From: SXNM01 sp964586155
Lineage (GTDB): Bacteria; Myxococcota_A; UBA9042
DNA: 64,000 nt
Assembly (NCBI GenBank): GCA_964586155.1
Contig: CAZPHC010000012.1
Coordinates: forward strand, 1 to 64,000
Direction of reading: 5' to 3'
Shown: positions 35,520 to 43,737 of the stretch, one piece after another
Numbering within the stretch: the stretch's first letter is position 1
How the letters are laid out: each line of letters starts with the position of its first letter
Position numbers and translations under genes: made by a program
Notes under the pieces: generated by a model
Database searches by the model: none
Seen by the model: only the letters and a program-made list of their open reading frames with translations
What the model was told of the DNA's origin: nothing

Positions 35520-36923
35520 TCAGCCCCAACGCCGCCTGCGGACCTGTGCCATCACCGCGGCGAACGCCAGCAACCACAACGCGGCCGGCGCCGTCGGTCT
35601 CCCTGATGAGGCGCTGCATCCCGACGAGTCGGCGCGACGCGTGGGTGCGCCGACGGCCGGCGCGTCGTCAGGCGAGCCATCCTGCAGCGGACCATCGAGT
35701 GGTGGCGTGTCCGCGCCAGCGGCGACATCTGGCAGCACGGCGTCGGGCCCGCCATCGCCGTCGGTCGGGCCGGCATCCCCGACGCCTTGGCTCTGCGCCG
35801 CAGCTTGGCAAAGCGCTGCATCACATGAGGGCGGCGACGACTTGTAGGGGCCCAGTTCCTTTGGCAGCGCGCACGCCTGGACGTCCGAGGTCACCTGCAG
35901 GTTGCCGAGGTTGACGAGTCGAACGCGGATGCAGCGCCCGGTCTCGGGGAAGCCCTCGCTCCAAGGTGTCGGACTGAACTCCTCCACCTCCGTCTTGTTG
36001 TAGCCCTCGACTGCCATGGGACCGTGCACGGACGCGTTCTTGGCTCCATTGGAGAGGTGCTGTCGCTCGACGTAGAGCGCGTGGGCGAACGGGGCCGCGT
36101 GGTCGAACTGCGCGACCTGCACGCTCGTCACCCAGCGGACCGCGGGCGGCTTGAGCCAGGCACAGCACGCCGCGACCCCGCCGCCGCACGCCGTGGTGCT
36201 GTAGGTGTTCGCACAAGGAGAGCCAGTGAACACCTGCACTGCGGTCTGCGGGACGCGTACCAGCTTGACGTCGACCTTGATGTCGGGGGATTGCGGGGCG
36301 ACGGTGACCGTCAATGGACTGGCCAGGTCGATGGCACCTACGGGGCATGCCTTGCCATTTGTGGCCGGCGGAGCTGGATCGACATGGACCTGGACAAGGT
36401 AGCTGCCCGCCTTCAGCGCGCCGTCCGGCAGCCACCACAGCCGCGTCATGCTCCAGGGAAGGTTGACCTTGTTCCATGCAAAGGGTGGATCCCGGTCAAA
36501 CACCACCGCGCCCGTCTGCGGCGTCCCGTCGCTGGCGAGCACTTGCACGTCGAGGGCCTCGATGGCTTGCACCGGGGCGCTCGTGGCCGTCCATCCGTAG
36601 GCTGGCACAAGCGGCAACGGGATCGCGGAATTCTCGGGCAGCTTGTCGAGACCGGCCGTGAAGATCGGATCGGCCTTCCACCATGGCTGCGGGCTGCACG
36701 GTGTCCAGTCCTCGCCATCGGGTGAAAAAAAACTCTCGGCCCACGAAGGCCCGCCCGTCGAGGCAAGCAAACCGAGGACGCCGAGGAACAATCGGCCGCC
36801 GAACAGCCAGCGCGGGCGTGCGTTGCGACGGCGCTCGGGAACCCAGCGCGCCCAAGAGGTCGACGCGCCGTGGCCACGTGGCGGGCCGACTGCGGGTGGT
36901 GCGTGAGCTTGCGGCGTGGGCAT
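35520..36923 (-). CDS. Exported protein with MYXO-CTERM-like sorting tag (467 aa)
   Basis: The ATG at 36923 is the best start, with a weak GCGCGAG ahead. A long basic n-region (RRRNARPRWLF) precedes a hydrophobic stretch ending PSWA near residue 62, so it should be exported. The mature part is beta-rich with several Cys and Trp, then a Pro/Asp/Gly linker. The last 33 residues read Gly-Cys-Ser, Ala/Leu/Trp hydrophobic segment, RRRRWG. This is the MYXO-CTERM layout used in myxobacteria to process and anchor proteins at the surface. The function of the body is unknown. Confidence 0.82.
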   Translation of the reverse strand: MPTPQAHAPPAVGPPRGHGASTSWARWVPERRRNARPRWLFGGRLFLGVLGLLASTGGPSWAESFFSPDGEDWTPCSPQPWWKADPIFTAGLDKLPENSAIPLPLVPAYGWTATSAPVQAIEALDVQVLASDGTPQTGAVVFDRDPPFAWNKVNLPWSMTRLWWLPDGALKAGSYLVQVHVDPAPPATNGKACPVGAIDLASPLTVTVAPQSPDIKVDVKLVRVPQTAVQVFTGSPCANTYSTTACGGGVAACCAWLKPPAVRWVTSVQVAQFDHAAPFAHALYVERQHLSNGAKNASVHGPMAVEGYNKTEVEEFSPTPWSEGFPETGRCIRVRLVNLGNLQVTSDVQACALPKELGPYKSSPPSCDAALCQAAAQSQGVGDAGPTDGDGGPDAVLPDVAAGADTPPLDGPLQDGSPDDAPAVGAPTRRADSSGCSASSGRPTAPAALWLLAFAAVMAQVRRRRWG

Positions 36924-36984
36924 CTCGCGCAGACTACCAAACGCCGAGCGGTGAGGTCCATCGAAAGCTGCGCCGGTCCTGAAC

Positions 36985-37022
36985 ATGGCGTTCGTCCGGC
37001 ACCGTGTCGCGCGCCATGAACC
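36985..37022 (+). pseudogene. 5' fragment of a gene split by the IS element
   Basis: ATG at 36985 opens a frame of about 12 codons (MAFVRHRVARHE) that runs into the IS end. If the IS and one copy of a 4-base target are removed, this frame joins in phase, with no stop, to the frame that continues at 38374. There is no clear ribosome site, so the start is tentative. Confidence 0.45.
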
Positions 37023-38372
37023 AGCAGGCTGCTGAAAAAAGGCGCGAGAGGCGATCGACGTCCAGAACGGATCAAACCAAAATCTCATCGTCTTGCAGGA
37101 GGCGGCACGATGAGAGGACAGAAGCGAGGCCAGCTCACCATGTTGGCCGCAGTCACGGTCGAGAGCTTCGTACCCGCGGAGCACCCCATCCGCCCGATCA
37201 AGGCCATCGCCGACCGCTGCCTTGCCAACATCGACGCCGAGCTGTCGGCGATGTACGCGACCGCCGGCCGGCCGTCGATCCCGCCCGAGCGCCTGCTCAA
37301 GGGCCAGTTGCTCATCGCCCTGTTCTCGCTGCGCGGCGAGCGCCAACTCTGCGAGCAGCTCGGCTACAACATGATGTTCCGCTGGTTCCTGGACATGGAA
37401 GTGACCGACGAACCCTTCGCGCCCACGGTCTTCAGCAAGAACCGCGACCGCCTGCTCGAGCACGACATTGCCAACGTCTTCTTCTCCGAGGTGGTCAGCT
37501 TCGCAGGGCAGCGACAGCTGCTCAGCCGCGATCACTTCACGGTCGACGGGACACTGATCGAGGCCTGGGCAAGCCACAAGAGCCTTCGGCGTCGCGATGG
37601 CGCCGGCCAGGACCAGCCGCCGCCCGACGACCCCGGCAACCCGACGGTCGACTTTCACGGCGAGCGGCGTAGCAACGACACACACGTCAGCACAACCGAC
37701 CCCGACGCCCGGCTGGCGCGCAAGGGCAACGGCAAGGAGGCTCGGCTGAGCTACGCCGCGTTCGCGCTGATGGAGAACCGCAACGGACTGCTGTTGGACC
37801 TGCTGGTGAGTCGGACCGACGCGCACCACGAGCGCAGTGCGGCGCTGGAGCAGCTCGCCAAGGTCACGCGGCACGCCAGCCGCCGCGCGACGGTCGCTGG
37901 CGACAAGGGCTACGACACGCGCGGGTTCGTCCAGGGATGTCGGGCCCATGGCATCACGCCGCACGTGGCGCAAGCGGTGCGGCGTAGCGGAGGCTCGGCG
38001 ATCGACCGGCGGACGACGCGGCACCCCGGCTACGGAATCAGTCAGCGCGTACGCAAGCGCATCGAGGAGATCTTCGGCTGGCTCAAGACCGTCGGAGGCT
38101 TTCGGCGGCCGCGGTACAAGGGTCGAGCGCGAACGCAGCTGGCGGCGACGCTCACCGGAGCGGCGTACAACCTGGTTCGACTCTCGCGGCTGGTACCCTC
38201 CGGCGCGTGAGGTTTGCTCCAAGCCCGGAAATCCGGGCTTGGAGCGGCGCCCCGAGCCCGCCATCGGGCGAGCCGAGGCCACCAAGGTTGACCGGTTTCC
38301 GCCGGCAGAGGCGAGCACCAGGGCGGTTTGGCCCGAATTCGCAATGGCCGTGACGTTGTTCAGCAGCCTGCT
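37023..38372 (+). mobile_element. IS5-like insertion sequence
   Basis: A 1.35-kb element with perfect 14-base terminal inverted repeats, AGCAGGCTGCTGAA at 37023-37036 and its complement at 38359-38372, around one transposase gene. If the true ends are CAGG/CCTG (37025 and 38370), the flanks are CCAG and CTAG, a 4-base target copy with one change; IS5 relatives often duplicate CTAG-like targets. The intact transposase suggests a recent insertion. Confidence 0.85.
37110..38210 (+). CDS. IS5-family DDE transposase (366 aa)
   Basis: GGAGG lies seven bases before the ATG. The N-terminal half (FVPAEHPIRPI, PSIPPERLLKGQLLIALF, LRGERQLCEQL) matches the DUF772-type domain of IS5-family transposases. 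The catalytic residues fit a DDE (RNase H-like) enzyme: Asp146 in VDGT, Asp265 in AGDKGYD, and Glu319 or Glu320 in RIEEIFGW. It cuts and joins DNA at the element's terminal repeats. Length is normal and there is no frameshift, so it is probably active. Confidence 0.95.
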   Translation: MRGQKRGQLTMLAAVTVESFVPAEHPIRPIKAIADRCLANIDAELSAMYATAGRPSIPPERLLKGQLLIALFSLRGERQLCEQLGYNMMFRWFLDMEVTDEPFAPTVFSKNRDRLLEHDIANVFFSEVVSFAGQRQLLSRDHFTVDGTLIEAWASHKSLRRRDGAGQDQPPPDDPGNPTVDFHGERRSNDTHVSTTDPDARLARKGNGKEARLSYAAFALMENRNGLLLDLLVSRTDAHHERSAALEQLAKVTRHASRRATVAGDKGYDTRGFVQGCRAHGITPHVAQAVRRSGGSAIDRRTTRHPGYGISQRVRKRIEEIFGWLKTVGGFRRPRYKGRARTQLAATLTGAAYNLVRLSRLVPSGA

Positions 38373-40164
38373 AGCCGAGCGCGCGCTGCGCTGGGGAGGT
38401 GGCCGTGAGGTTGAGCCGGGCTGGCGGCAACCAGCGGTAGTCTCTGGGCTCGCGCTGCATGGCTGGAGGTCGACCAAGCAGGCCAACGCAGGGCTGCCCG
38501 GCACCTCTGCCGATTGGCTGGAACAAGACGGCTGGTGCTGGCCCGCCAACCCCGGCGCCAGCCAGCACCTGCTCAGCGGCGGGCTCGCCGTCGGCGCGCT
38601 CGCCATCGGCGCGACGCTGCGCCTGCAGGCGGGTCGGGCTGGAGTCGTCATCGCGCACGGGCCGGGTGGCACGCTGACGCTCGAGCTCGAACGCGGGGGT
38701 GATGGGACCCAGGGCGGGAGCGGCGGCGAGGAGCTCGCGCGCTGGCGGCTGTTCGCGCGCACGGCCGGTGGCGGCATGCCCGGCTCGGGGGCCAAGTCCA
38801 AGAATGTCGAGTTGGCTGGCGGCGACTGGCCGAGCTGGCCCGACGCCGGTGAAGTTGGCCTGCGGCTGGTGACGCTCGTGCGTGACGGCGTGCTCTCGGC
38901 GTGGGCGCAGGGCGAGCCGCTCTGCCGGCTGCGCGTCGACCAAGGCGAGATCGCGGGGTTGCTCGAGGGCGAACGCCACGCGGGTATCGCCATCGCCGGC
39001 GCGCCGATGGTGCAAGTACGCGACATCGCCATGTTCCGTGCCCGGGATCTGACGGATCTGGAGACCGCGATCGCGCTCGACGATGTTGCAGGTGTGGCAA
39101 AGGAGGCGGTCGGCTGGCGGCTCACCTGGGACGGTGCACCAGAGTCGACGAATTGGAGCGCCGCGGCCAAGCGCAGCCTCGCGACCGGCGAACGGCTGCG
39201 CATCGACCTCGCTGGGCTGCCGGCCGGATCATCATCGCTCGCGGCGGGCGAGCTGGCCATCACGCTGCAGGGCGAAGCGGCAACGCTCGCATTGCGCTTT
39301 GTCGGCAAGGCTGCGGTCGCGACGCTCGAACTGCGCACCGGCGCGACGACCGCGACGCAATACGCCGCGTTCGCCGACGCGCCGCGCACCGCGCCCGCGG
39401 CGACCTGGACCTTGACGCGCACCGCTGACGCTCTGGAGCTGCGTGACGGCGCGGCCCTGGTCGCGGCCGTGCCCCTGTCGTCGCTCGCGGCGCTTGGCGA
39501 TGGCCCCTGGGCGATCGGGCTGGAACGCAAGGGCGCCGCCCCCCGCGCGCTGCTCGGCCTTTCGTTGCAGGCGCCTTTCTTCGTCGCCGTCGCGCGCTGC
39601 CCCGCCGACCTTGCGAAGCTGGCCGCGGGCGCGCGTGTGGCGATCGGCGGCACGGAGGCGAGCACCGCGGCGTCGCCGTGGGTCACGCGCGTCGCAGCCA
39701 CACCGCTGGACGCCGCGACGCTGCCGTGGCAGGGCGCGTCGCTGCAGCGCTTGCGCCTTCGCGACCGTCAGGGCCGGACGCTGCATGATGCCGACTTCGC
39801 TGCCCGCGCCTTGGATCAAGCGCTGCCGTCGCTCGCCGGGACGACGGGTGCCCGGCTGCTGCGCAGCGCGGATGGCACCGCGGCCATCGCCTTGCTCACT
39901 GGCACGGGCACAGCGCCGCAGCTGCTCGCGCAGGCCAAGACGCTGCGAATCGGCTTGCGCTGGCGGCGCCAGGTGGCGAACCTGAAGCCACCGGCGGCAT
40001 TCGCCGCGGCGACTCCGGCGATTTCGTCTCAAGGCGCGCTGGCGGACGAGGTCGGCGAGTCGATGCTGCGGGTGGTGGGGCCGGTGGTGATCGAGGTGAT
40101 CCCAACGGATGTCGTGACCATCACCCCGGTAGAGGGCGGCGGTGAAGGGGGCGGCTCGCCATGA
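38344..40164 (+). CDS. Lectin-fold-like protein, 5' end replaced by the IS (606 aa)
   Basis: The first in-frame ATG (38344) lies inside the IS right end, without a ribosome site, so the first ~10 residues are IS-encoded. The original start was probably ATG 36985 on the other side of the IS. The body is beta-rich, Ala/Gly/Leu-rich and lacks a visible signal peptide. One block (VGLRLVTLVRDGVLSAWAQG, then IAIAGAPMVQVRDIAMFRA) resembles concanavalin-like sandwich domains that describe small-solute or sugar binding. It may be silent or expressed from an IS-borne promoter. The stop overlaps a possible next start as ATGA. Confidence 0.65.
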   Translation: MAVTLFSSLLAERALRWGGGREVEPGWRQPAVVSGLALHGWRSTKQANAGLPGTSADWLEQDGWCWPANPGASQHLLSGGLAVGALAIGATLRLQAGRAGVVIAHGPGGTLTLELERGGDGTQGGSGGEELARWRLFARTAGGGMPGSGAKSKNVELAGGDWPSWPDAGEVGLRLVTLVRDGVLSAWAQGEPLCRLRVDQGEIAGLLEGERHAGIAIAGAPMVQVRDIAMFRARDLTDLETAIALDDVAGVAKEAVGWRLTWDGAPESTNWSAAAKRSLATGERLRIDLAGLPAGSSSLAAGELAITLQGEAATLALRFVGKAAVATLELRTGATTATQYAAFADAPRTAPAATWTLTRTADALELRDGAALVAAVPLSSLAALGDGPWAIGLERKGAAPRALLGLSLQAPFFVAVARCPADLAKLAAGARVAIGGTEASTAASPWVTRVAATPLDAATLPWQGASLQRLRLRDRQGRTLHDADFAARALDQALPSLAGTTGARLLRSADGTAAIALLTGTGTAPQLLAQAKTLRIGLRWRRQVANLKPPAAFAAATPAISSQGALADEVGESMLRVVGPVVIEVIPTDVVTITPVEGGGEGGGSP

Positions 40165-40196
40165 GCAGCGGGTCCTCGCATGTAGCGGGAGGCACG

Positions 40197-41018
40197 ATGG
40201 AGCGGCGGATGTTCTGGATGCGACGCCTGGGCGCAGACCTGGTCGCGATGGCTTGCGTCGCCTGCTGCGCGTCGACGCCGACGCTGACGTCCGTACAGCA
40301 CAAGCAAGCCGAACGCAACGGGGATGGCGAAAGCTGGTCGTACGCGCACCTCGATGAGCGTACGGGGCCGTTGGAACTCTCGAACGAGGCGTGGCACCGG
40401 CCCGACCCGCGGCTCTTGGACGCCGGGCTGCCGCAGATCAAGTGCCGGCTGTTGGATGTCGCGATCTCCAAGGTGAAGGCGCAGGTTGACGGCAAGCCCA
40501 CCGAGAAGTGGTGGGCGACGTATTTCGTCAAGATCGACGTGGAGTGGCGAGCTCACGACATGCCGGCGTACGTTGCCCTGACATTCGCCCATGATCGACC
40601 CGCGCTGGCGCTGACGCCCGCCCCGGCTGGATTCAAGGAGCGCGTCTCGACCGTGTGGGAGAACGAGTTCGCGGCGCAGGCTTGGCCGATTGGGCATCTA
40701 GAAGCCAGGAGGACCTATGTCGAGTGCTTGCCGCACATTCCGGAGTGCCAGACGTACCGCGGGGAGTGGGACGAGCTTCTCGGCTTCTTCGCTGCTCATG
40801 CGCCATCCTCGACGCGTCGCGACGCGGCGATCTCCCACGGCGTTCTATTGCTCGGTGCCGGGCCATTCCTCGGAGCCCCTGTCCAGGCCCCCGCTGCGAC
40901 CATCGGCATGCGCGTCGCTTCCATGAACAGGCCGAAGGAGATGCCTTATGGCCCAGGGGGGAAAGGCTACATGTGGGCTGAGATAAGCAGATTGAAGAGA
41001 ATTAGCTGCAGGCTTTGA
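40197..41018 (+). CDS. Predicted lipoprotein, paralogue of the 42650 product (273 aa)
   Basis: Two starts are possible: ATG 40161, in an ATGA overlap with the previous stop, and ATG 40197, with GGGAGG four bases upstream. I prefer 40197 because it puts the charged MERRMFWMRR directly before the hydrophobic stretch and Cys (VACC). The mature N-terminal half shares an ordered set of motifs with the protein at 42650-43636: WSYAH, a W-x-x-PDP-x-L segment, G-PQI-CR-LDVA, then a strand ending V-W and P-Y. Both are secreted beta-rich proteins of an unnamed family. Confidence 0.75.
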   Translation: MERRMFWMRRLGADLVAMACVACCASTPTLTSVQHKQAERNGDGESWSYAHLDERTGPLELSNEAWHRPDPRLLDAGLPQIKCRLLDVAISKVKAQVDGKPTEKWWATYFVKIDVEWRAHDMPAYVALTFAHDRPALALTPAPAGFKERVSTVWENEFAAQAWPIGHLEARRTYVECLPHIPECQTYRGEWDELLGFFAAHAPSSTRRDAAISHGVLLLGAGPFLGAPVQAPAATIGMRVASMNRPKEMPYGPGGKGYMWAEISRLKRISCRL

Positions 41019-41123
41019 GCCCAAAGCGGAACATGTGGTCACCCGTCATCTTGACGCAATGTCGGCGCGATCGATCGTGGCCCAGGTGGCGGTGCCTCGC
41101 TTCACTGCTCGAAGAGTCGGAGA

Positions 41124-42662
41124 ATGGGAGTCATGATTACGCTATGCCAGGTCGGAAAGCCCATCCAGTTGAAAGCATCGGCGCCGAGCTCGATGATCGC
41201 GATCGAGCCATGGGACCGAAATTTGCTGCGATCCAGCTGGAAGACGTCTACGCAGGAAGATGCTCCCACATTCCAACCCAGCGAACTCCAACTCCACCAA
41301 ACTACCAACGCCTGGACCCAACGCGTCCAGGCCGCCCAACGCCTGCTCACCTCGACCACAGACGGCAAGGCGCTGCTCGACCTGGCACGTGGCCAGCTCG
41401 ACCTCTCGATTCGGCCGATGAGCGCGCCATGGCCGAGTTCGTTTGGTGAGCATATTGACCCTGACGTCATCGTGTCCATCATCGGCAGCTGGGGTGCACG
41501 CCCACCCTTTGGGGGACTGAGTCCGCAGCAGAAATTGCCACAGCGGACCCAGAACCGTGCCGCCTCCTTGCTTCGCGACGCGCGACTGCTCGGTCGGTCG
41601 ACCCCCTACGACCCCCGCGCCCTCCCTCTGCCGTCCACGGCGACGGCAACGGCCAGCCCGGTGGCCAGCGGCCGCCCCAGGGCGGCGATCCTGATCGCCA
41701 CCAACACCACCGACTACGACACATGGGCCGCTCCGGAGGGCCGCAGTCACGCATGGGTCACCGCCGTCGTGGCCGCGCTCGATCACCTTCCCCTGGTCTC
41801 GGGCTTTATCCTGTTGCGTTGGTTCCAGGCCCACAACGTCGCGGTGCCGCCTTTTGACAACCTCGACTTTCCCACGTTGGTCGAGCTCGGTATCCCCGTC
41901 GAGACGCTGAAATCCGTCGCCGCTGCTCGCGCGCATCTGCTCTCGCTGCCGCTGACCGAGGCGAAGGTGATCATGACCGCGGTCCAACAGCAGCTCACCG
42001 ACACATCGAATACCCTCTTGCCGGCACGCCGAGGGATGGTCGACGCCATCGAGGTGCTGATGCGCGCCGGGCTGGTCCCGCTGCCGCTCGCCCCGTCGCT
42101 GGCGCACGAGTTCGTCCACGCCGTGCGCCTAGCCAGCCCGTGGATGCAGGAGAAGCTCGCGAACACGGCCTTCGCCTACGTGCAAAGCCCCAAGGTCCGC
42201 CAACGCGTCGACGCGCTCTACTTCGGCCCAAGCCCTGTGACGAACGACTTCGCCTACCCGTCGATACTGGCGGCGATCGCCAAACCACCCACGCTCGAGA
42301 CCTTCGACGCCTGCGACGACAACATCAAGTTGGGTGTCTTGTGGGCAGCACACCGCGTCATCGAGAGCGCCGCCGTCCACGGGCTCGCCGCCGTCCTCGG
42401 CACGCCCACGGCTGACGCCCCTGCCGACGCCGACGCCGTCGCCAAGGCGTGTTGGCACATCTCCGAAAACTCCATTCGGCACCAGCTCGGCCTGCTCAAG
42501 CGCTCGAGCTACGTAGGCGCGGTCTACTTGCCTTGGCTCGGCTGCCCGGCTTGGTCCTGGGCGACGCGCACCGCTGGCTGTACGGGCGGGCGCTATCCTT
42601 GGGCCAGCGACGGGCTGGCCAAGCTGGTCGCTGCGCAGAAGGTGCCATCATGGTTCAATTAA
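41124..42662 (+). CDS. Unknown protein with an HEFVH motif (512 aa)
   Basis: The start could be ATG 41124 or ATG 41133. There is no signal peptide. The N-terminal ~100 residues are less GC-rich than the surroundings. The centre is helical and contains SLAHEFVHAVRLAS: His328, Glu329 and His332 match a HExxH zinc-protease site, though no third ligand is obvious and the match could be chance. The C-terminal ~40 residues hold several Trp and Cys. It lies between two paralogous lipoprotein genes and overlaps the second by 13 bases, so it probably works with them. No family is recognised. Confidence 0.68.
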   Translation: MGVMITLCQVGKPIQLKASAPSSMIAIEPWDRNLLRSSWKTSTQEDAPTFQPSELQLHQTTNAWTQRVQAAQRLLTSTTDGKALLDLARGQLDLSIRPMSAPWPSSFGEHIDPDVIVSIIGSWGARPPFGGLSPQQKLPQRTQNRAASLLRDARLLGRSTPYDPRALPLPSTATATASPVASGRPRAAILIATNTTDYDTWAAPEGRSHAWVTAVVAALDHLPLVSGFILLRWFQAHNVAVPPFDNLDFPTLVELGIPVETLKSVAAARAHLLSLPLTEAKVIMTAVQQQLTDTSNTLLPARRGMVDAIEVLMRAGLVPLPLAPSLAHEFVHAVRLASPWMQEKLANTAFAYVQSPKVRQRVDALYFGPSPVTNDFAYPSILAAIAKPPTLETFDACDDNIKLGVLWAAHRVIESAAVHGLAAVLGTPTADAPADADAVAKACWHISENSIRHQLGLLKRSSYVGAVYLPWLGCPAWSWATRTAGCTGGRYPWASDGLAKLVAAQKVPSWFN

Positions 42663-43636
42663 CCAGAGATCTGTGGGACCAGGCGCGCCAGCGTGGCGCG
42701 TGTCCGACCGCGACTGGACGGAGTGTAGAAATTCGGCGCCGTCATGGCCCGCTGAGCTTGCTCGCCGCCCTGGCGCTCGCGGCGTGCGCGGCCTGCGGGC
42801 CGAACGCGTCCCAGGCGACCAGACGGCCCGAGTCGTCGGCTTGGAGCTACGCCCACGCGATGGTCTTCGACCACAACGCGCACCGCTTCGACTTCGATTG
42901 GGAACAGCCAGACCCGACGCTCTCGGCCCAAGGCAGCCCACAGATCCGCTGTCGGGTGCTCGACGTCGCCGAACATCGATGCCCCGCGCCCGCGGACGGC
43001 GAGAGCCTGCCGCCTTGCGAGCCGAAGCTGACGTGGATGATCCAGCTCCAGGTGCTCTGGACCCCTGCCACCAAGCCGCGCTACATCGGCCTCGGCGACT
43101 CCTTCAACCTCGCCTTCATACCCGTCGAAATGGGCCCGTTCGACACCGACCTCGCCCCCGACGAGGACCCTGACGCCGATGCAAAAATCTTTCGCTATGC
43201 CCTGCCAGCGCGCGGCCGGGTCGTCATCAAGCCATCGTCGACGCGCTGGCGCGAGTCGCAGGCCTGGCTCGAGCGCGATCGGTCCCGTAGGTCGGTGGTG
43301 TCGCCCAGATGGATGCCGAATCGCCCGTATGGTCGGTGGCTGCAGCGATTTGCGCCCATCGTGGTCCAGGCGCCGCCCCCGGCCCCCCGCGAGCGCCCCG
43401 CCAGCTTCGGCGTGCTGGCGATCGAGGAGCGCGGCGCCGGTGCCAGCCTCGACCGCGCGACGGAGCACGTCCTGGTGCGGCATCTGCATTGGCTCGTCGA
43501 CGGCAACCGACCCGAGACTGTTGAGCCCACTCTCGGACAAGTCGTGGGCTGCCGCCTGACGCTGCCGCGCAATGTCACGCGCTCAGGGCGGCATCAGACT
43601 GAAACCTCGGCCAGCAGCGAACCACAATCTCCGTAG
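42650..43636 (+). CDS. Predicted lipoprotein, paralogue of the 40197 product (328 aa)
   Basis: The ATG at 42650 overlaps the previous gene by 13 bases and has AAGG upstream; a later start is possible because the n-region is long. The hydrophobic stretch ends LAAC. The mature protein shares the WSYAH, PDP-x-L, G-PQI-CR-LDVA and P-Y motif order with the 40197 product. It has an extra Cys-containing insert (PPCEP) and a longer C-terminal half rich in Arg and Pro. The duplicated pair flanking the HEFVH protein suggests a three-component surface unit. Confidence 0.75.
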   Translation: MVQLTRDLWDQARQRGACPTATGRSVEIRRRHGPLSLLAALALAACAACGPNASQATRRPESSAWSYAHAMVFDHNAHRFDFDWEQPDPTLSAQGSPQIRCRVLDVAEHRCPAPADGESLPPCEPKLTWMIQLQVLWTPATKPRYIGLGDSFNLAFIPVEMGPFDTDLAPDEDPDADAKIFRYALPARGRVVIKPSSTRWRESQAWLERDRSRRSVVSPRWMPNRPYGRWLQRFAPIVVQAPPPAPRERPASFGVLAIEERGAGASLDRATEHVLVRHLHWLVDGNRPETVEPTLGQVVGCRLTLPRNVTRSGRHQTETSASSEPQSP

Positions 43637-43650
43637 TGACCGCGTTTCTG

Positions 43651-43672
43651 TCGAGCATTCGGTCATGCTCGA
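43651..43672. terminator. Hairpin between convergent genes
   Basis: TCGAGCAT, six-base loop, ATGCTCGA: a perfect 8-bp stem midway between the stops of two converging genes. There is no T-run, so if it terminates transcription it is not a classical intrinsic terminator. Confidence 0.4.
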
Positions 43673-43737
43673 TCGGGGTGGTCGCGAATCGCGATCTTCA
43701 TCGCGGCAAGCTGTGGCGTCGGGAAGAACTCACCCTC

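Noticed and set aside
35520..39701. A 1393-codon minus-strand frame including the MYXO-CTERM protein
   Set aside because: It runs through the IS element in the antisense direction; only the part from the ATG at 36923 has an export signal and sensible composition.
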